This document shows, in pieces, positions 18,366-34,911 of a DNA stretch of 63,230 bases. Source of the stretch: Falsibacillus pallidus (lineage in GTDB: Bacteria; Bacillota; Bacilli; Bacillales; DSM-25281); the NCBI RefSeq assembly GCF_003350505.1, contig NZ_QQAY01000016.1, positions 1 to 63,230 of the forward strand, in the 5' to 3' direction. A program made the position numbers and the translations under genes. Each line of letters opens with the position of its first letter. Within the stretch, counting starts at the first letter, position 1. The notes beneath the pieces are model-generated. The model saw only the letters and a program-made list of their open reading frames with translations. It was not told the origin of the DNA and made no database searches.

Positions 18366-18902
18366 TTATTTACCTGTTTTACCTTCTTTGCGGCGAACCA
18401 TTTCGCCTTCGTAACGAATACCTTTGCCTTTATACGGCTCTGGTGGACGTACGTCGCGGATGTTGGCAGCCAATGCACCAACGCGCTCTTTGTTCGTGCC
18501 TTTTACAGTAATCTTTGTATTTGAAGGAACTTCAATTTCGATTCCTGCTTCTGGCTCGATTTCTACCGGATGAGAGTATCCAACGTTCAATACAAGTTTC
18601 GTACCTTGTTTTTGAGCACGGTAACCTACACCGATAAGTTCTAGTTTTCTTTCGAATCCTTGAGATACACCTTCAACCATGTTAGCGATCAAAGCGCGAG
18701 TCGTACCGTGCAATGCGCGGTGGTCTTTCGCATCAGATGGACGAGAAATGTTAACAACATTCTCCTCGATGCTGATTGTGATTTCAGGATTAAATGTACG
18801 GGAAAGTTCTCCCTTAGGTCCTTTAACTGTAACAGTACTACCGTCTAGAGTAACTGTTACTCCAGAAGGAATTTCAATAGGTTTTTTTCCTACGCGGGAC
18901 AT
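18366..18902 (-). CDS. rplF: 50S ribosomal protein L6
   Basis: L6 (178 residues) has two repeated alpha/beta domains near the sarcin-ricin loop. [15 protein letters not shown] and the C-terminal [14 protein letters not shown] are diagnostic. Gene order is rpsH-rplF-rplR. Confidence 0.98.
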   Translation of the reverse strand: MSRVGKKPIEIPSGVTVTLDGSTVTVKGPKGELSRTFNPEITISIEENVVNISRPSDAKDHRALHGTTRALIANMVEGVSQGFERKLELIGVGYRAQKQGTKLVLNVGYSHPVEIEPEAGIEIEVPSNTKITVKGTNKERVGALAANIRDVRPPEPYKGKGIRYEGEMVRRKEGKTGK

Positions 18903-18932
18903 TCTGTTGCACCTCCATTCACTGTCGATTTA

Positions 18933-19331
18933 TTACCAAACGTACGCTAGTACTTCGCCGCCGACTTGTTTCGCACGTGCTTCTTTATCGGATAATACTC
19001 CGGTAGAAGTAGACACGATTGCGATACCAAGACCGTTCAATACTTTAGGTACTTCGTTAGCTTTAGCATATACACGTAAACCTGGTTTACTGATGCGCTT
19101 CAAGCCAGTGATAACACGTTCGTTATTTGAACCGTACTTAAGGAAAATACGGATGATTCCTTGCTTGTTGTCTTCGATGTATTCTACATCGCGAACGAAA
19201 CCTTCACGTTTTAGAATTTCAGCAACTTCTTTCTTGATGTTAGAAGCAGGAACTTCTAATTTCTCGTGACGAACCATATTCGCGTTTCTGATACGAGTAA
19301 GCAAATCTGCAATTGGATCTGTCATAACCAT
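18933..19331 (-). CDS. rpsH: 30S ribosomal protein S8
   Basis: S8 (132 residues) binds helix 21 of 16S rRNA. The start [18 protein letters not shown] and the C-terminal [20 protein letters not shown] are typical; the serine-rich STS loop makes the main RNA contact in this family. Confidence 0.98.
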   Translation of the reverse strand: MVMTDPIADLLTRIRNANMVRHEKLEVPASNIKKEVAEILKREGFVRDVEYIEDNKQGIIRIFLKYGSNNERVITGLKRISKPGLRVYAKANEVPKVLNGLGIAIVSTSTGVLSDKEARAKQVGGEVLAYVW

Positions 19332-19361
19332 TTAAATTAACCTCCTTCCCAAATTCGGGGT

Positions 19362-20126
<765 letters not shown>

Positions 20127-20135
20127 TCATGAGAA

Positions 20136-20447
20136 CTATTTATCTAAAACTTCACCGGATTTTTTAGTTACACGTACTTTTTTACCGTCTTCTACTTTAT
20201 ATCCAACACGAGTAGGTTCGTTAGTCTTAGGGTCAACCGGCATCACGTTAGATACGTGAATAGCAGCCTCTTGACTGATGATCCCACCTTGAGGGTTAGC
20301 TTGAGAAGGTTTTGAGTGTTTTTTCACGATGTTGATACCTTCAACAAGTACTCGGTCTTTCTTAGGGAATGCAGCAAGTACTGTGCCAGTTTTCCCTTTG
20401 TCTTTACCTGTGATGACCATTACTTTATCGCCTTTTTTAACATGCAT
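20136..20447 (-). CDS. rplX: 50S ribosomal protein L24
   Basis: L24 (103 residues) starts 50S assembly. The KOW motif [18 protein letters not shown] is near the N-terminus, and [13 protein letters not shown] forms the extended loop toward the tunnel exit. Confidence 0.98.
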   Translation of the reverse strand: MHVKKGDKVMVITGKDKGKTGTVLAAFPKKDRVLVEGINIVKKHSKPSQANPQGGIISQEAAIHVSNVMPVDPKTNEPTRVGYKVEDGKKVRVTKKSGEVLDK

Positions 20448-20486
20448 TTCAATCGCACCTCCTTGACTGGCCGAATCAAATATTTA

Positions 20487-20855
<369 letters not shown>

Positions 20856-20900
20856 CTATGTTACCTCCCTTCGGAATAAACATCAATCCGAACTAATAAA

Positions 20901-21164
20901 TTAGATAATAACTGCTTTTTCTACTACTTCTACTAGACGGAAACGTTTTGTTGCGGATAATGGACGAGTTTCCATAATACGCACTACGTCACCAGTCTTA
21001 GCTTCGTTTTGCTCATCATGAGCTTTGAACTTTTTAGAGTATTTTACGCGTTTGCCGTAAAGTGAATGTTTTTTATAAGTTTCTACTGTTACAGTGATTG
21101 TTTTATCCATTTTGTCAGAAACAACACGTCCAGTATAAACTTTGCGTTGGTTGCGTTCACTCAT
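20901..21164 (-). CDS. rpsQ: 30S ribosomal protein S17
   Basis: S17 (87 residues) is an OB-fold protein binding the 5' domain of 16S rRNA early in assembly. [14 protein letters not shown] and [17 protein letters not shown] are typical. It closes the S10 operon part in the usual order rplP-rpmC-rpsQ. Confidence 0.98.
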   Translation of the reverse strand: MSERNQRKVYTGRVVSDKMDKTITVTVETYKKHSLYGKRVKYSKKFKAHDEQNEAKTGDVVRIMETRPLSATKRFRLVEVVEKAVII

Positions 21165-21183
21165 TCTGCAAACCTCCTCTCAA

Positions 21184-22470
<1,287 letters not shown>

Positions 22471-22473
22471 TAC

Positions 22474-22815
22474 TTATCCCTCCTTCTTTTCAGATACCAC
22501 GATTGTGATGTGGCTTGTGCGTTTGTTAATTGCGCTTGCACGACCCATCGCACGTGGGCGGAAACGTTTCAATGTTGGGCCTTCGTCAACGAACGCCTCA
22601 GTGATAACCAAGTTGTTTACGTCTAGCTCATAGTTATGCTCTGCATTTGCTACCGCAGATTTCAAAACTTTCTCAACTACTGGAGAAGCAGCTTTTGGTG
22701 TATGACGTAAAATTGCAACTGCTTCGCCGATTTGCTTTCCTCGAATTAAATCAACAACTAAGCGAACTTTACGAGGAGCAATACGAACTGTTCTAGCAAC
22801 AGCTTTAGCTTGCAT
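22474..22815 (-). CDS. rplV: 50S ribosomal protein L22
   Basis: L22 (113 residues) lines the peptide tunnel with a long beta hairpin ([20 protein letters not shown]). The hairpin length is normal, so none of the known macrolide-resistance deletions is evident. Confidence 0.98.
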   Translation of the reverse strand: MQAKAVARTVRIAPRKVRLVVDLIRGKQIGEAVAILRHTPKAASPVVEKVLKSAVANAEHNYELDVNNLVITEAFVDEGPTLKRFRPRAMGRASAINKRTSHITIVVSEKKEG

Positions 22816-22833
22816 CAGGATGCCCTCCTCTCA

Positions 22834-23112
22834 TTAACGTCTTGTTTTCTTATCGTCACTACCGTGACCTTTATAAGTACGTGTCGGCGCGAATTCGCCA
22901 AGTTTATGACCTACCATATCTTCAGTGATGTATACTGGCACGTGTTTACGACCATCGTATACAGCTACAGTATGACCAATGAATGCTGGGAAGATCGTTG
23001 AACGGCGGGACCAAGTTTTAACAACTTGTTTTCCCTCAGTTTCGTTAAGCTTATCGATCTTGCTAATCAAATGTTCATCAACAAAAGGTCCTTTTTTTAA
23101 GCTGCGACCCAT
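22834..23112 (-). CDS. rpsS: 30S ribosomal protein S19
   Basis: S19 (92 residues) in the subunit head pairs with S13. [16 protein letters not shown] and [16 protein letters not shown] are diagnostic. A 60 bp gap separates it from rplB. Confidence 0.98.
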   Translation of the reverse strand: MGRSLKKGPFVDEHLISKIDKLNETEGKQVVKTWSRRSTIFPAFIGHTVAVYDGRKHVPVYITEDMVGHKLGEFAPTRTYKGHGSDDKKTRR

Positions 23113-23172
23113 GGTTGAACCTCCCTTCGTGATTGTCCTACGGTTCTCTCGACGAACCGTAGCTCAATCGCG

Positions 23173-24024
<852 letters not shown>

Positions 24025-24033
24025 TTAAGTTAC

Positions 24034-24318
24034 TTAGACTTCAAAGAATTCGATTTCTTTGCTGTCTGCAGTTAATTTAACAATAGCTTTACGACGTTTG
24101 TTAGTATAGCCAGCATGACGACCCATGCGTTTGAACTTGCCTTTATAGTTCATGATGTTGACTTTTTCTACTTTAACGTCAAAGATTTCTTCTACTGCAT
24201 CTTTAACTTGAGTTTTATTAGCTTTCACGTTTACTTCAAACGTGTACTTTTTCTCTGCCATTAAGTCAGTAGAACGCTCAGTGATAACGGGGCGCTTAAT
24301 GATATCACGTACATCCAT
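24034..24318 (-). CDS. rplW: 50S ribosomal protein L23
   Basis: L23 (94 residues) at the tunnel exit is the docking site for trigger factor and SRP in bacteria. [20 protein letters not shown] is typical. It overlaps the rplD stop by one base. Confidence 0.97.
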   Translation of the reverse strand: MDVRDIIKRPVITERSTDLMAEKKYTFEVNVKANKTQVKDAVEEIFDVKVEKVNIMNYKGKFKRMGRHAGYTNKRRKAIVKLTADSKEIEFFEV

Positions 24319-24941
24319 TATCCAAGCACCTCCTCTACTTTTTCAACCGCAGCTTTCGTCATGATAACTTTGTCATGAGCAAGCACGTCTAAAACATTTA
24401 CGCTGTTTGCTTCTACTACTGTGATACCTTGAAGGTTGCGAGCAGATAGAGCAACATTCTCATCAAGACCATCAGTGATTACCAATGCTTTAGTGTTCAC
24501 AGATAGGCTTTTAAGAACAGCTGCAAATTCTTTTGTTTTAGGTGCATTGAAAGCTAACGCTTCTAGTACAACGATGTTTTCTTCCATTACTTTAGAAGAT
24601 AACGCAGATTTGATCGCTAAGCGACGAACTTTTTTAGGAAGTTTGTAGCTGTAGCTGCGTGGAACTGGTCCAAATACAGTACCACCACCGCGCCATTGTG
24701 GAGAACGGATAGATCCTTGACGCGCACGGCCAGTACCTTTTTGGCGCCATGGTTTGCGTCCACCGCCTGCAACTTCAGAACGGCCTTTTACTTTATGAGT
24801 TCCTTGACGCAAGGAAGCTCTTTGCATGATTACTGCTTCAAACAACACGTGTTTGTTAGGTTCAATACCAAATACAGAATCTTTTAAGTCGATATCACCG
24901 ACTTTAGAACCCGATTGGTTAAAGAGTGCTACTTTCGGCAT
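24318..24941 (-). CDS. rplD: 50S ribosomal protein L4
   Basis: L4 (207 residues) has a globular domain and a tunnel-lining loop ([19 protein letters not shown]). In E. coli L4 represses the S10 operon; in Bacillus this has not been confirmed for the native leader. It overlaps rplW by one base. Confidence 0.98.
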   Translation of the reverse strand: MPKVALFNQSGSKVGDIDLKDSVFGIEPNKHVLFEAVIMQRASLRQGTHKVKGRSEVAGGGRKPWRQKGTGRARQGSIRSPQWRGGGTVFGPVPRSYSYKLPKKVRRLAIKSALSSKVMEENIVVLEALAFNAPKTKEFAAVLKSLSVNTKALVITDGLDENVALSARNLQGITVVEANSVNVLDVLAHDKVIMTKAAVEKVEEVLG

Positions 24942-24970
24942 TCCTATTTCCTCCTTTCCTGCGATGTCGA

Positions 24971-25600
24971 TTATTTAGACTTTACTGCAGTTTTGACTTT
25001 AAGCAAAGCTTTTTTAGGACCTGGTACGTTGCCTTTTACCAATAGCAAGTTACGCTCAGCGTCAACTTTGACAACAACTAGGTTTTGGATAGTAACTTGT
25101 TCTCCGCCCATGCGGCCAGGTAGCAATTTGTTCTTGAAAACGCGGTTAGGCGCTACAGGACCCATTGAACCAGGACGACGGTGGTAACGAGATCCGTGGG
25201 ACATTGGTCCACGAGATTGGTTATGGCGCTTGATAGAGCCTTGGAAACCTTTACCTTTCGAGATACCTGTTACATCAATTACATCGCCTTCTGCGAAAAT
25301 ATCTACTTTGACTGCTTGACCAACTTCATACTCATCTAAGTTTGCTGCGCGGAATTCGCGAACGAAGCGCTTAGGAGCAGTATTCGCTTTATCAGCATGT
25401 CCTTTTTCCGGTTTGTTAGAAAGCTTAGCGCGCTTATCTTCAAAACCTACTTGGATAGCTTCGTAGCCATCGCCTTCAACTGATTTCTTTTGAAGAACAA
25501 CGTTGTTAGCTGCTTCGATAACAGTTACAGGGATAAGCTCACCGTTTTCAGCGAAAACTTGAGTCATACCGATTTTTCTTCCTAAGATTCCTTTGGTCAT
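24971..25600 (-). CDS. rplC: 50S ribosomal protein L3
   Basis: L3 (209 residues) starts 23S folding, and its central loop reaches the peptidyl transferase centre ([17 protein letters not shown]). The N-terminal [14 protein letters not shown] is typical. It is the second gene of the S10 operon. Confidence 0.98.
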   Translation of the reverse strand: MTKGILGRKIGMTQVFAENGELIPVTVIEAANNVVLQKKSVEGDGYEAIQVGFEDKRAKLSNKPEKGHADKANTAPKRFVREFRAANLDEYEVGQAVKVDIFAEGDVIDVTGISKGKGFQGSIKRHNQSRGPMSHGSRYHRRPGSMGPVAPNRVFKNKLLPGRMGGEQVTIQNLVVVKVDAERNLLLVKGNVPGPKKALLKVKTAVKSK

Positions 25601-25634
25601 GAGTCACACCTCCTGTTAAATGATTGTTTATTTA

Positions 25635-25970
<336 letters not shown>

Positions 25971-25998
25971 CTATAGACATTCTCCATGGAAATTTCCC

Positions 25999-26031
25999 AC
26001 ACATCCGCCATGGCAAAGCGGCCGGGTGTGT
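25999..26031 (-). promoter_or_regulatory. Hairpin in the S10 operon leader
   Basis: In the untranslated leader CACAC pairs with GTGTG, and CCGC with GCGG inside it, giving one stable stem-loop ending about 60 bp before rpsJ. The bases around it look like the conserved Bacillaceae S10 leader. Whether it regulates is not known. Confidence 0.45.
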
Positions 26032-26074
26032 CAGCAACCTTCCACTTCATCGCAGTCAAAGACCAACATTGTCT

Positions 26075-26103
26075 ATTATACTAAAAGCCCAGAGAATATG
26101 CAA
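26075..26103 (-). promoter_or_regulatory. Sigma-A promoter of the S10 operon (proximal)
   Basis: On the minus strand TTGCAT (26098-26103), a 17 bp spacer and TATAAT (26075-26080). The resulting leader would be about 125 nt. Confidence 0.8.
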
Positions 26104-26143
26104 TACAAAGATTGAAATTCTTTGTGCCTCACACACTTTTACT

Positions 26144-26172
26144 ATTATACATAGTTTGAATAAAGTTTTCAA
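26144..26172 (-). promoter_or_regulatory. Sigma-A promoter of the S10 operon (distal)
   Basis: On the minus strand TTGAAA (26167-26172), a 17 bp spacer and TATAAT (26144-26149). It is a second well-spaced promoter 69 bp upstream of the proximal one. The rest of the tuf-rpsJ gap also holds the inverted repeat TTCTTCTAT/ATAGAAGGA near 26193-26216, of unknown role. Confidence 0.7.
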
Positions 26173-26313
26173 CCACTCATTGGGATTCACATTTTCTTCT
26201 ATATATAATAGAAGGAATAATTAATCCAGCTTGCTTCCCTAAGGTTTCGTTCTATCCTTCAAACAAAACGGAATAGAACAATAGATAGGATTCCTTGCTT
26301 TTTTGGCAATAAA

Positions 26314-26346
26314 AAAAAGCAGATGGTGATCAGCCATCTGCTTTTT
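26314..26346 (-). terminator. Terminator after tuf
   Basis: AAAAAGCAGATGG pairs perfectly with CCATCTGCTTTTT around TGATCA. On the minus strand it runs into a long U-tract. It ends the str operon 20 bp after the tuf stop. Confidence 0.93.
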
Positions 26347-26365
26347 GATATCGAACTAAGCAGGA

Positions 26366-27556
26366 TTACTCAGTGATAGTTGCTACTACACCAGCGCCTA
26401 CAGTACGTCCGCCTTCACGGATTGAGAATTTAGTACCTTCTTCAATCGCGATTGGAGCGATAAGTTCAACAGTCATTTCAATGTTATCGCCAGGCATTAC
26501 CATTTCAACGCCTTCTGGAAGTTGAATGATGCCAGTTACGTCAGTTGTACGGAAGTAGAACTGAGGGCGGTAGTTTGAGAAGAATGGAGTATGACGTCCA
26601 CCTTCTTCTTTAGAAAGAACGTAAACTTCTGATTTGAATTTAGTGTGTGGAGTGATTGTACCTGGTTTAGCAAGTACTTGTCCACGTTGTACATCGTCAC
26701 GAGCAACCCCACGAAGAAGTGCACCGATGTTGTCTCCAGCTTCTGCATAGTCAAGAAGCTTACGGAACATTTCAACACCTGTTACAGTAGTTGATTTTGG
26801 CTCTTCAGTTAAACCGATGATGTCGATAGTGTCACCAACTTTAACTTGTCCACGCTCAACACGTCCTGTAGCAACTGTTCCACGACCAGTGATAGAGAAT
26901 ACATCCTCAACTGGCATCATGAATGGCTTTTCAGTGTCACGTTCTGGAGTTGGGATATACTCATCAACTGCGTTCATAAGTTCAACGATTTTTTCTTCCC
27001 ACTCAGCTTCTCCTTCAAGAGCTTTAAGAGCAGAACCTTTGATTACTGGAATGTCGTCGCCTGGGAAATCGTACTCAGAAAGAAGGTCACGAACTTCCAT
27101 TTCAACTAATTCAAGCAATTCTTCGTCGTCTACCATGTCACATTTGTTCATGAATACAACTAGGTAAGGAACACCAACTTGGCGAGATAGCAAGATGTGC
27201 TCACGAGTTTGTGGCATTGGGCCGTCAGCAGCAGAAACAACTAGGATTCCGCCGTCCATTTGTGCAGCACCAGTGATCATGTTTTTAACGTAGTCAGCAT
27301 GTCCTGGGCAGTCAACGTGTGCATAGTGGCGAGTATCAGTTTCGTACTCAACGTGTGCTGTTGAGATTGTGATTCCACGCTCGCGCTCTTCTGGAGCAGC
27401 ATCGATCATGTCGTATGCCATAGCTGCACCTTTACCGCTGCGCTTTGCAAGAACAGTAGTGATAGCTGCTGTCAAAGTAGTTTTACCATGGTCAACGTGA
27501 CCAATTGTACCAATGTTCGCATGTGTTTTGGAACGATCGAATTTCTCTTTACCCAT
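26366..27556 (-). CDS. tuf: Elongation factor Tu
   Basis: EF-Tu (396 residues) carries aminoacyl-tRNA to the A site. G motifs are [20 protein letters not shown] and NKCD; beta-barrel domains 2 and 3 follow. The C-terminal [15 protein letters not shown] is typical. It is the last gene of rplGB-rpsL-rpsG-fusA-tuf and also has its own candidate promoter at 27658-27686. Confidence 0.99.
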   Translation of the reverse strand: MGKEKFDRSKTHANIGTIGHVDHGKTTLTAAITTVLAKRSGKGAAMAYDMIDAAPEERERGITISTAHVEYETDTRHYAHVDCPGHADYVKNMITGAAQMDGGILVVSAADGPMPQTREHILLSRQVGVPYLVVFMNKCDMVDDEELLELVEMEVRDLLSEYDFPGDDIPVIKGSALKALEGEAEWEEKIVELMNAVDEYIPTPERDTEKPFMMPVEDVFSITGRGTVATGRVERGQVKVGDTIDIIGLTEEPKSTTVTGVEMFRKLLDYAEAGDNIGALLRGVARDDVQRGQVLAKPGTITPHTKFKSEVYVLSKEEGGRHTPFFSNYRPQFYFRTTDVTGIIQLPEGVEMVMPGDNIEMTVELIAPIAIEEGTKFSIREGGRTVGAGVVATITE

Positions 27557-27611
27557 TTGGAAATCCTCCTTTAATTTTAAAAGAAATTATTTGTTGTTTT
27601 ATTATGATTCA

Positions 27612-27635
27612 AAGAAGATGGTGTACCATCTTCTT
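27612..27635 (-). promoter_or_regulatory. Perfect hairpin in the fusA-tuf gap
   Basis: AAGAAGATGG pairs with CCATCTTCTT around a TGTA loop. On the minus strand only a weak T-tract follows, so it may be an attenuator, an mRNA end-stabiliser or a partial terminator between fusA and tuf. Confidence 0.55.
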
Positions 27636-27657
27636 ATTACCACGTTCTACACTAGTA

Positions 27658-27686
27658 GTTATACTTCATTAAAGGTGAGAAATCAA
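27658..27686 (-). promoter_or_regulatory. Candidate sigma-A promoter of tuf
   Basis: On the minus strand TTGATT (27681-27686), a 17 bp spacer and TATAAC (27658-27663). The -35 box directly follows the fusA stop codon. A separate tuf promoter would allow EF-Tu to be made in excess over EF-G. Confidence 0.55.
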
Positions 27687-29765
27687 TTACTCGCCTTTAT
27701 TTTTTTTGATGATTTGTTCGCTGATTGATTTTGGTACTTCTTCGTAATGATCGAAGTGCATGGAGAATACTCCACGTCCTTGCGTATTAGAACGAAGGGA
27801 AGTTGCGTAACCAAACATTTCAGAAAGTGGAACGAATGATTTAACAACTTGCGCATTACCACGAGCTTCCATTCCTTCAACTCGTCCACGACGAGAAGTA
27901 ACGTCACCCATGATATCTCCTAAATATTCTTCAGGGATAACAATCTCAACCTTCATGATAGGCTCAAGAATTACTGGGTTACATTTTGAAACAGCATTTT
28001 TAAGCGCCATAGATGCCGCAATTTTGTATGCCATCTCAGAGGAGTCAACATCATGGTAAGAACCGTCAAACAAACGAGCTTTGATGTCGATTAGCGGATA
28101 GCCCGCAAGTACACCGTTGTCAAGCGCATCTTCTAATCCGGATTGGATAGCAGGTACGTATTCACGAGGTACTACACCACCGACGATTCCGTTTTCGAAT
28201 TCGAATCCTTTTCCTTCTTCGTTAGGAGAGAATTCGATCCAAACGTGACCGTATTGTCCGCGTCCACCGGATTGTCGAACGAATTTACCTTCGACTTGAG
28301 CAGAAGCACGGAAAGTTTCACGGTAAGAAACTTGAGGTGCACCAACATTTGCTTCAACTTTGAATTCACGCTTCATACGGTCAACGATGATATCAAGGTG
28401 AAGTTCACCCATACCAGCAATGATAACTTGTCCAGTTTCCTGGTCAGTGTGCGCACGGAACGTAGGATCCTCTTCTTGAAGCTTTTGTAAAGCTGTAGTC
28501 ATTTTATCTTGGTCAGCTTTAGATTTAGGTTCAATTGCAACAGAGATAACCGGCTCAGGGAATTCCATAGACTCAAGAATTACTAGACTCTTTTCATCAC
28601 ATAGAGTGTCGCCTGTAGTAGTGTCTTTAAGACCTACAGCAGCTGCGATATCACCTGCATACACTTGAGAGATCTCTTCACGGGAGTTAGCGTGCATTTG
28701 CAGGATACGACCTACGCGTTCACGTTTGCCCTTTGTAGAGTTTTGTACGTATGAACCGGAGCTTAATGTACCGGAATACACACGGAAGAATGTCAATTTA
28801 CCGACATAAGGGTCAGTCATTACTTTAAACGCTAGAGCAGAGAATGGCTCTTCGTCGCTTGATGGGCGAGTAATCTCTTCATCTGAATCAGGAACAGTTC
28901 CTTTGATTGCAGGAACATCCAATGGAGATGGTAGATAGTCGATTACTGTATCCAACATAAGCTGAACACCTTTGTTTTTAAAGGCAGATCCACAGATTAC
29001 AGGATAGAATTCAACGTTAACAGTACCTTTACGGATAGCTGCTTTCAATTCATCAGTAGAGATTTCTTCTCCACCAAGGTATTTTTCCATTAATTCTTCA
29101 TCAAGTTCTGCAACTGCTTCGATTAATTTTTCACGCCATTCTTCTGCAAGCTCTTGGTGAGACTCAGGAATGTCGCGAACCTCGATTTCAGTACCCAGGT
29201 CGTTGCCATAGAATACTGCTCTCATTTCGACTAAGTCGATGATCGCTTCAAACTCATCTTCAGCTCCGATAGGGATCTGAATTGGATGAGCATTCGCTTG
29301 AAGACGGTCATGAAGAGTTTTTACAGAGTACAAGAAGTCTGCACCGATTTTGTCCATTTTGTTGACGAAAACGACACGCGGTACTCCGTAAGTTGTAGCT
29401 TGGCGCCAAACAGTTTCTGTTTGAGGCTCAACACCAGATTGAGCATCAAGAACAGCAACTGCACCGTCAAGTACACGAAGAGAACGTTCAACTTCTACTG
29501 TGAAGTCTACGTGTCCCGGAGTATCGATGATGTTTACGCGGTGACCTTTCCAAGATGCAGTAGTTGCAGCGGAAGTGATCGTGATACCGCGCTCTTGCTC
29601 CTGTTCCATCCAGTCCATTTGGGAAGCACCTTCGTGTGTTTCACCAATCTTATGGATACGTCCAGTGTAGTAAAGAACACGTTCAGTAGTTGTTGTTTTA
29701 CCAGCATCGATGTGAGCCATGATACCGATATTACGAGTGTTATCTAAGGAGAACTCTCTTGCCAT
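27687..29765 (-). CDS. fusA: Elongation factor G
   Basis: EF-G (692 residues) drives translocation. GTPase motifs [20 protein letters not shown] and NKMDK are followed by domains II-V. The sequence [12 protein letters not shown] in domain IV is typical. It lies between rpsG and tuf in the usual str order. I see no truncation or unusual insertion. Confidence 0.99.
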   Translation of the reverse strand: MAREFSLDNTRNIGIMAHIDAGKTTTTERVLYYTGRIHKIGETHEGASQMDWMEQEQERGITITSAATTASWKGHRVNIIDTPGHVDFTVEVERSLRVLDGAVAVLDAQSGVEPQTETVWRQATTYGVPRVVFVNKMDKIGADFLYSVKTLHDRLQANAHPIQIPIGAEDEFEAIIDLVEMRAVFYGNDLGTEIEVRDIPESHQELAEEWREKLIEAVAELDEELMEKYLGGEEISTDELKAAIRKGTVNVEFYPVICGSAFKNKGVQLMLDTVIDYLPSPLDVPAIKGTVPDSDEEITRPSSDEEPFSALAFKVMTDPYVGKLTFFRVYSGTLSSGSYVQNSTKGKRERVGRILQMHANSREEISQVYAGDIAAAVGLKDTTTGDTLCDEKSLVILESMEFPEPVISVAIEPKSKADQDKMTTALQKLQEEDPTFRAHTDQETGQVIIAGMGELHLDIIVDRMKREFKVEANVGAPQVSYRETFRASAQVEGKFVRQSGGRGQYGHVWIEFSPNEEGKGFEFENGIVGGVVPREYVPAIQSGLEDALDNGVLAGYPLIDIKARLFDGSYHDVDSSEMAYKIAASMALKNAVSKCNPVILEPIMKVEIVIPEEYLGDIMGDVTSRRGRVEGMEARGNAQVVKSFVPLSEMFGYATSLRSNTQGRGVFSMHFDHYEEVPKSISEQIIKKNKGE

Positions 29766-29816
29766 GCTGTTATTTCTCCTTCCTATATGAATAATTTTTT
29801 AGGTTTAAAGATCAAA

Positions 29817-30302
<486 letters not shown>

Positions 30303-30330
30303 TCAGCAAAAGCTTACTTTCTTAATTGAA

Positions 30331-30768
<438 letters not shown>

Positions 30769-30855
30769 TCAAGTTTGTTTAAGCCCACACATCCAGGTGG
30801 TTCATTTTTAAGCAAAAACAAAGTCTTTGCAGTTCACCAATGCTGCAAAAACATG

Positions 30856-31104
30856 TTAATAAAATAGTGCGACAGCTGCTGCTCCGACATCAATACCGCA
30901 TGTTCTTCCGAGCTTTCGCATAGAATCTACATGAGTAATTGTGACATTCATGTTCTCAGCCGTTTCAATTACCTTCGCCGTCAACATTGGATCGGCATCA
31001 TCGGCAATGATGACTTCTTTGACATTTCTATCTTTTAGAGCTTTAACTGTCTGTTTAGTTCCTGCTATAAAACTTTTAGCCTGCGATACTTTTTCATAAG
31101 ACAT
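30856..31104 (-). CDS. rplGB: L7Ae/L30e-like K-turn-binding ribosomal protein
   Basis: This 82-residue protein is the YbxF (RplGB) orthologue, a member of the L7Ae/L30e family that binds kink-turn RNA. The sequence contains [12 protein letters not shown] and the C-terminal [13 protein letters not shown] chose the ATG 8 bp after GGAGG; upstream in-frame starts overlap that site. It heads the str operon, behind the promoter at 31154-31182. Confidence 0.93.
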   Translation of the reverse strand: MSYEKVSQAKSFIAGTKQTVKALKDRNVKEVIIADDADPMLTAKVIETAENMNVTITHVDSMRKLGRTCGIDVGAAAVALFY

Positions 31105-31153
31105 TTGCATATCCTCCAAAGCAGCTGGATAAAGAATAAGAGCAACCTTGAAT

Positions 31154-31182
31154 ATATTATCATCTACCTATTTTAATGTCAA
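31154..31182 (-). promoter_or_regulatory. Sigma-A promoter of the str operon
   Basis: On the minus strand TTGACA (31177-31182), a 17 bp spacer and TAATAT (31154-31159). It lies between the rpoC terminator and rplGB. Confidence 0.85.
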
Positions 31183-31212
31183 CAGGATATTCATGATAAT
31201 TTTCAAAAATGG

Positions 31213-31255
31213 AGCCGGACGCAAAAGAATGAAATGCTCTCCTTTTGCGCCGGCT
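31213..31255 (-). terminator. Terminator after rpoC
   Basis: AGCCGG plus CGCAAAAG (with one bulged base) pair with CTTTTGCG plus CCGGCT. On the minus strand TTTTTG follows soon after. It separates rpoBC from the str operon. Confidence 0.82.
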
Positions 31256-31263
31256 TATTTTTA

Positions 31264-34200
31264 TTATTCTACTGTCACTGGCTCTTCAGAACCGATCAGT
31301 TCAGCTTCAGCCCTGCGATAGCGCTGCATGCCTGTTCCTGCCGGCACCAATTTACCGATGATGACATTTTCTTTCAAGCCGAGAAGCTCGTCGCGTTTTC
31401 CTTTGATTGCTGCATCTGTAAGGACACGAGTTGTTTCCTGGAAGGATGCTGCAGACAAGAAGGAATCCGTTTCAAGTGATGCTTTTGTAATACCGAGCAA
31501 GACTGGACGTCCTGTTGCAGGCACTCCGCCTCCAAGGATTGCTTTTTCGTTGGCATCCGTAAATTGATGGATATCAAGAAGAGATCCTGGAAGAACTTCT
31601 GTGTCGCCGGCATCAATGACACGTACTTTGCGAAGCATTTGGCGAACCATTACTTCAACGTGCTTATCACCGATTTCAACACCCTGCATACGGTAAACTT
31701 TTTGAACTTCGCGAAGCAGGTATTCCTGCACCGCATTGACATCACGGACCTTAAGCAATTCTTTCGGATCGATGGATCCTTCTGTCATTACTTGGCCGCG
31801 GCCAACTTTATCATTTACAGCCACTTTCAAGCGTGCTGTATATGGTGCGTTGTAAGAGCGTGTTTCGACTTCACCTTGGACGACGATTTCCTGCTGGCGG
31901 TCGCGGCCTTCATTGATGGCAGTGACAACACCAGTAATTTCGGAAATGATTGCTTGCCCTTTAGGGTTACGAGCCTCAAACAACTCTTGGATACGAGGAA
32001 GACCTTGTGTGATATCGTCCCCTGCAACCCCACCTGTATGGAACGTACGCATTGTAAGCTGTGTACCTGGTTCACCGATTGATTGGGCAGCGATAATACC
32101 GACTGCTTCTCCCACTTCAACCTGCTGGCCAGTTGCCAAGTTGCGGCCGTAGCACTTCTTACATACGCCATGGCGTGTGTTGCAAGTGAATGCAGAACGG
32201 ATGGAAACAGATTCCACGCCTGCGCTGACGATAGCTTTTGACAGATCCTCATCGATCAATTCGTTTTCATCCACCATCACTTCGCCTGTTTCAGGGTTCT
32301 TGATGGCTTTTCTTGCATAACGGCCAATCAAGCGCTCTTCCAACGGCTCGATGATTTCTGTGCCTTCTTTGATGGAGCTGATATGAAGACCACGGTCTGT
32401 TCCGCAGTCATCTTCACGGACGATAACATCCTGTGCAACATCAACAAGACGGCGTGTAAGATATCCTGAGTCAGCTGTTTTCAAGGCTGTATCCGCAAGA
32501 CCTTTACGCGCACCATGCGTCGAGATGAAGTATTCGAGTACCGTCAGACCTTCACGGAATGAAGATTTGATCGGCAACTCGATGATGCGTCCGGCCGGGT
32601 TGGCCATCAATCCGCGCATACCAGCTAACTGTGTAAAGTTAGATGCGTTACCACGGGCACCAGAGTCACTCATCATGAAGATTGGGTTGCGTTTGTCAAG
32701 GGATGCCATCAGCTTGCCTTGGATTGTATCTTTCGCACCACTCCAGATGGAGATGACGCGGTCATAGCGTTCTTCTTCCGTGATAAGACCACGGCGGAAC
32801 TGCTTCAATACGTTGTCTACCTTCGTTTGAGCTTCCTTCAGAATTTCTTCTTTTTCAGCCAATACGACGATATCCGCTACACCGACAGTGATGCCGGCTT
32901 TTGTAGAATATTTGAATCCGAGGTTTTTCATGCGGTCAAGCATTTTAGACGTTTCAGTGATTTTGAATCGCTTGAATACTTCCGCGATGATGTTTCCAAG
33001 GATTTTCTTCTTGAATGGATCAATACCAGGCTGCTTTTGGATATGTTCCTTAACGTTGGTTGTCGGATCTACAAAATACTTCTCTGGAGTGCGAACTTCC
33101 AGGTTCGTTTGTGTAGGTTCGTTGATGTAAGGGAACGAATCAGGCAGGATCTCGTTGAATACGAGTTTTCCGACTGTCGTAATCAAAAGCATTTTCCTTT
33201 GTTCTTCAGTGAATGTTTGGTTCACTATTGAACTGGCATGAACGGCAATTCTTGTGTGCAGATGCACATATCCGTTTTGATAAGCGATCAAGGCTTCGTT
33301 CGTATCCTTGAAGATACTGCCTTCACCGACACCACCTTCTCTTTCCATCGTCAAGTAATAGTTTCCTAATACCATATCCTGGGAAGGAGTAACAACCGGC
33401 TTGCCATCTTTTGGATTCAAGATATTTTGAGCTGCAAGCATCAACAGTCTTGCTTCTGCTTGAGCTTCAGATGATAAAGGTACATGGACGGCCATTTGGT
33501 CACCATCAAAGTCCGCGTTATATGCAGTACATACGAGCGGGTGAAGACGGATTGCGCGTCCTTCAACCAATGTTGGTTCGAACGCCTGGATTCCAAGTCT
33601 GTGAAGAGTAGGAGCACGGTTTAAGAGAACTGGATGTTCTTTAATGACCGATTCAAGGACATCCCATACTTCAGGCTGAACACGTTCGATTTTTCTTTTT
33701 GCACTCTTGATATTATGCGCCAAGCCTTTTTCGACAAGCTCTTTCATGACGAATGGCTTAAACAATTCAAGAGCCATTTCTTTCGGAAGTCCGCATTGGT
33801 ACATTTTTAAGTTAGGACCAACGACGATTACAGAACGTCCGGAGTAGTCAACACGTTTACCAAGCAAGTTTTGGCGGAAGCGCCCTTGCTTCCCTTTCAG
33901 CATATGGGAAAGGGATTTTAATGGACGGTTGCCCGGTCCTGTAACTGGACGGCCGCGGCGTCCGTTATCGATCAACGCATCTACAGCCTCTTGAAGCATA
34001 CGCTTCTCGTTTTGAACGATGATGCTTGGAGCACCAAGGTCCAATAGACGCTTAAGACGGTTGTTGCGGTTGATGACACGGCGGTAAAGATCATTCAAAT
34101 CAGATGTCGCAAAACGTCCTCCATCCAACTGAACCATCGGACGAAGTTCAGGAGGGATGACAGGAAGTACATCAAGAATCATCCAATCAGGATCATTTCC

Positions 34201-34857
34201 AGAGTTGCGGAATGCTTCAAGTACTTCAAGGCGTTTGATTGCACGTGTACGGCGTTGGCCTTGTGCAGTTTTAAGATCTTCTTTAAGATAATCGACTTCT
34301 TTGTCCAAATCGATGTCTTGAAGAAGTTTTTTGATCGCTTCTGCACCCATTGCAGCTTGGAATTTGTTTCCGTACTTTTCACGGTATGCTCGATATTCCT
34401 TTTCGGAAAGAAGCTGTTTCTTTTCTAAGGCTGTATCAGCCGGCTCTGTTACAACATAAGAAGCGAAGTAAATGACTTCCTCCAAAGCACGCGGGGACAT
34501 GTCAAGAACAAGGCCCATGCGGCTAGGGATTCCTTTGAAGTACCAGATGTGGGAAACAGGTGCAGCAAGTTCGATGTGGCCCATGCGCTCACGGCGAACT
34601 TTTGCCCTTGTTACTTCTACCCCGCATCGATCACAAACGACGCCTTTATAGCGTACGCGTTTGTACTTTCCGCAATGGCATTCCCAGTCCTTTGTCGGAC
34701 CGAAAATGCGCTCACAGAACAAACCGTCTTTTTCAGGTTTTAAAGTACGATAGTTGATAGTTTCTGGTTTTTTGACTTCCCCGAATGACCATGATCTGAT
34801 TTTATCAGGTGAAGCTAAACCGATTTTCATATACTCAAAATTATTAACGTCTAGCAA
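31264..34857 (-). CDS. rpoC: RNA polymerase subunit beta prime
   Basis: Beta prime (1197 residues) has the N-terminal zinc ribbon ([19 protein letters not shown]), the catalytic NADFDGDQM loop with three Mg-binding Asp residues, and the second zinc site ([11 protein letters not shown]). It starts with TTG at 34855-34857, 8 bp after GGGAGG, as in B. subtilis. It follows rpoB by about 54 bp. Confidence 0.99.
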   Translation of the reverse strand: MLDVNNFEYMKIGLASPDKIRSWSFGEVKKPETINYRTLKPEKDGLFCERIFGPTKDWECHCGKYKRVRYKGVVCDRCGVEVTRAKVRRERMGHIELAAPVSHIWYFKGIPSRMGLVLDMSPRALEEVIYFASYVVTEPADTALEKKQLLSEKEYRAYREKYGNKFQAAMGAEAIKKLLQDIDLDKEVDYLKEDLKTAQGQRRTRAIKRLEVLEAFRNSGNDPDWMILDVLPVIPPELRPMVQLDGGRFATSDLNDLYRRVINRNNRLKRLLDLGAPSIIVQNEKRMLQEAVDALIDNGRRGRPVTGPGNRPLKSLSHMLKGKQGRFRQNLLGKRVDYSGRSVIVVGPNLKMYQCGLPKEMALELFKPFVMKELVEKGLAHNIKSAKRKIERVQPEVWDVLESVIKEHPVLLNRAPTLHRLGIQAFEPTLVEGRAIRLHPLVCTAYNADFDGDQMAVHVPLSSEAQAEARLLMLAAQNILNPKDGKPVVTPSQDMVLGNYYLTMEREGGVGEGSIFKDTNEALIAYQNGYVHLHTRIAVHASSIVNQTFTEEQRKMLLITTVGKLVFNEILPDSFPYINEPTQTNLEVRTPEKYFVDPTTNVKEHIQKQPGIDPFKKKILGNIIAEVFKRFKITETSKMLDRMKNLGFKYSTKAGITVGVADIVVLAEKEEILKEAQTKVDNVLKQFRRGLITEEERYDRVISIWSGAKDTIQGKLMASLDKRNPIFMMSDSGARGNASNFTQLAGMRGLMANPAGRIIELPIKSSFREGLTVLEYFISTHGARKGLADTALKTADSGYLTRRLVDVAQDVIVREDDCGTDRGLHISSIKEGTEIIEPLEERLIGRYARKAIKNPETGEVMVDENELIDEDLSKAIVSAGVESVSIRSAFTCNTRHGVCKKCYGRNLATGQQVEVGEAVGIIAAQSIGEPGTQLTMRTFHTGGVAGDDITQGLPRIQELFEARNPKGQAIISEITGVVTAINEGRDRQQEIVVQGEVETRSYNAPYTARLKVAVNDKVGRGQVMTEGSIDPKELLKVRDVNAVQEYLLREVQKVYRMQGVEIGDKHVEVMVRQMLRKVRVIDAGDTEVLPGSLLDIHQFTDANEKAILGGGVPATGRPVLLGITKASLETDSFLSAASFQETTRVLTDAAIKGKRDELLGLKENVIIGKLVPAGTGMQRYRRAEAELIGSEEPVTVE

Positions 34858-34911
34858 GGGGCCTACCTCCCTTTTAATCTACAGGTTCTACCCTTATTGC
34901 TTCACAAGAGA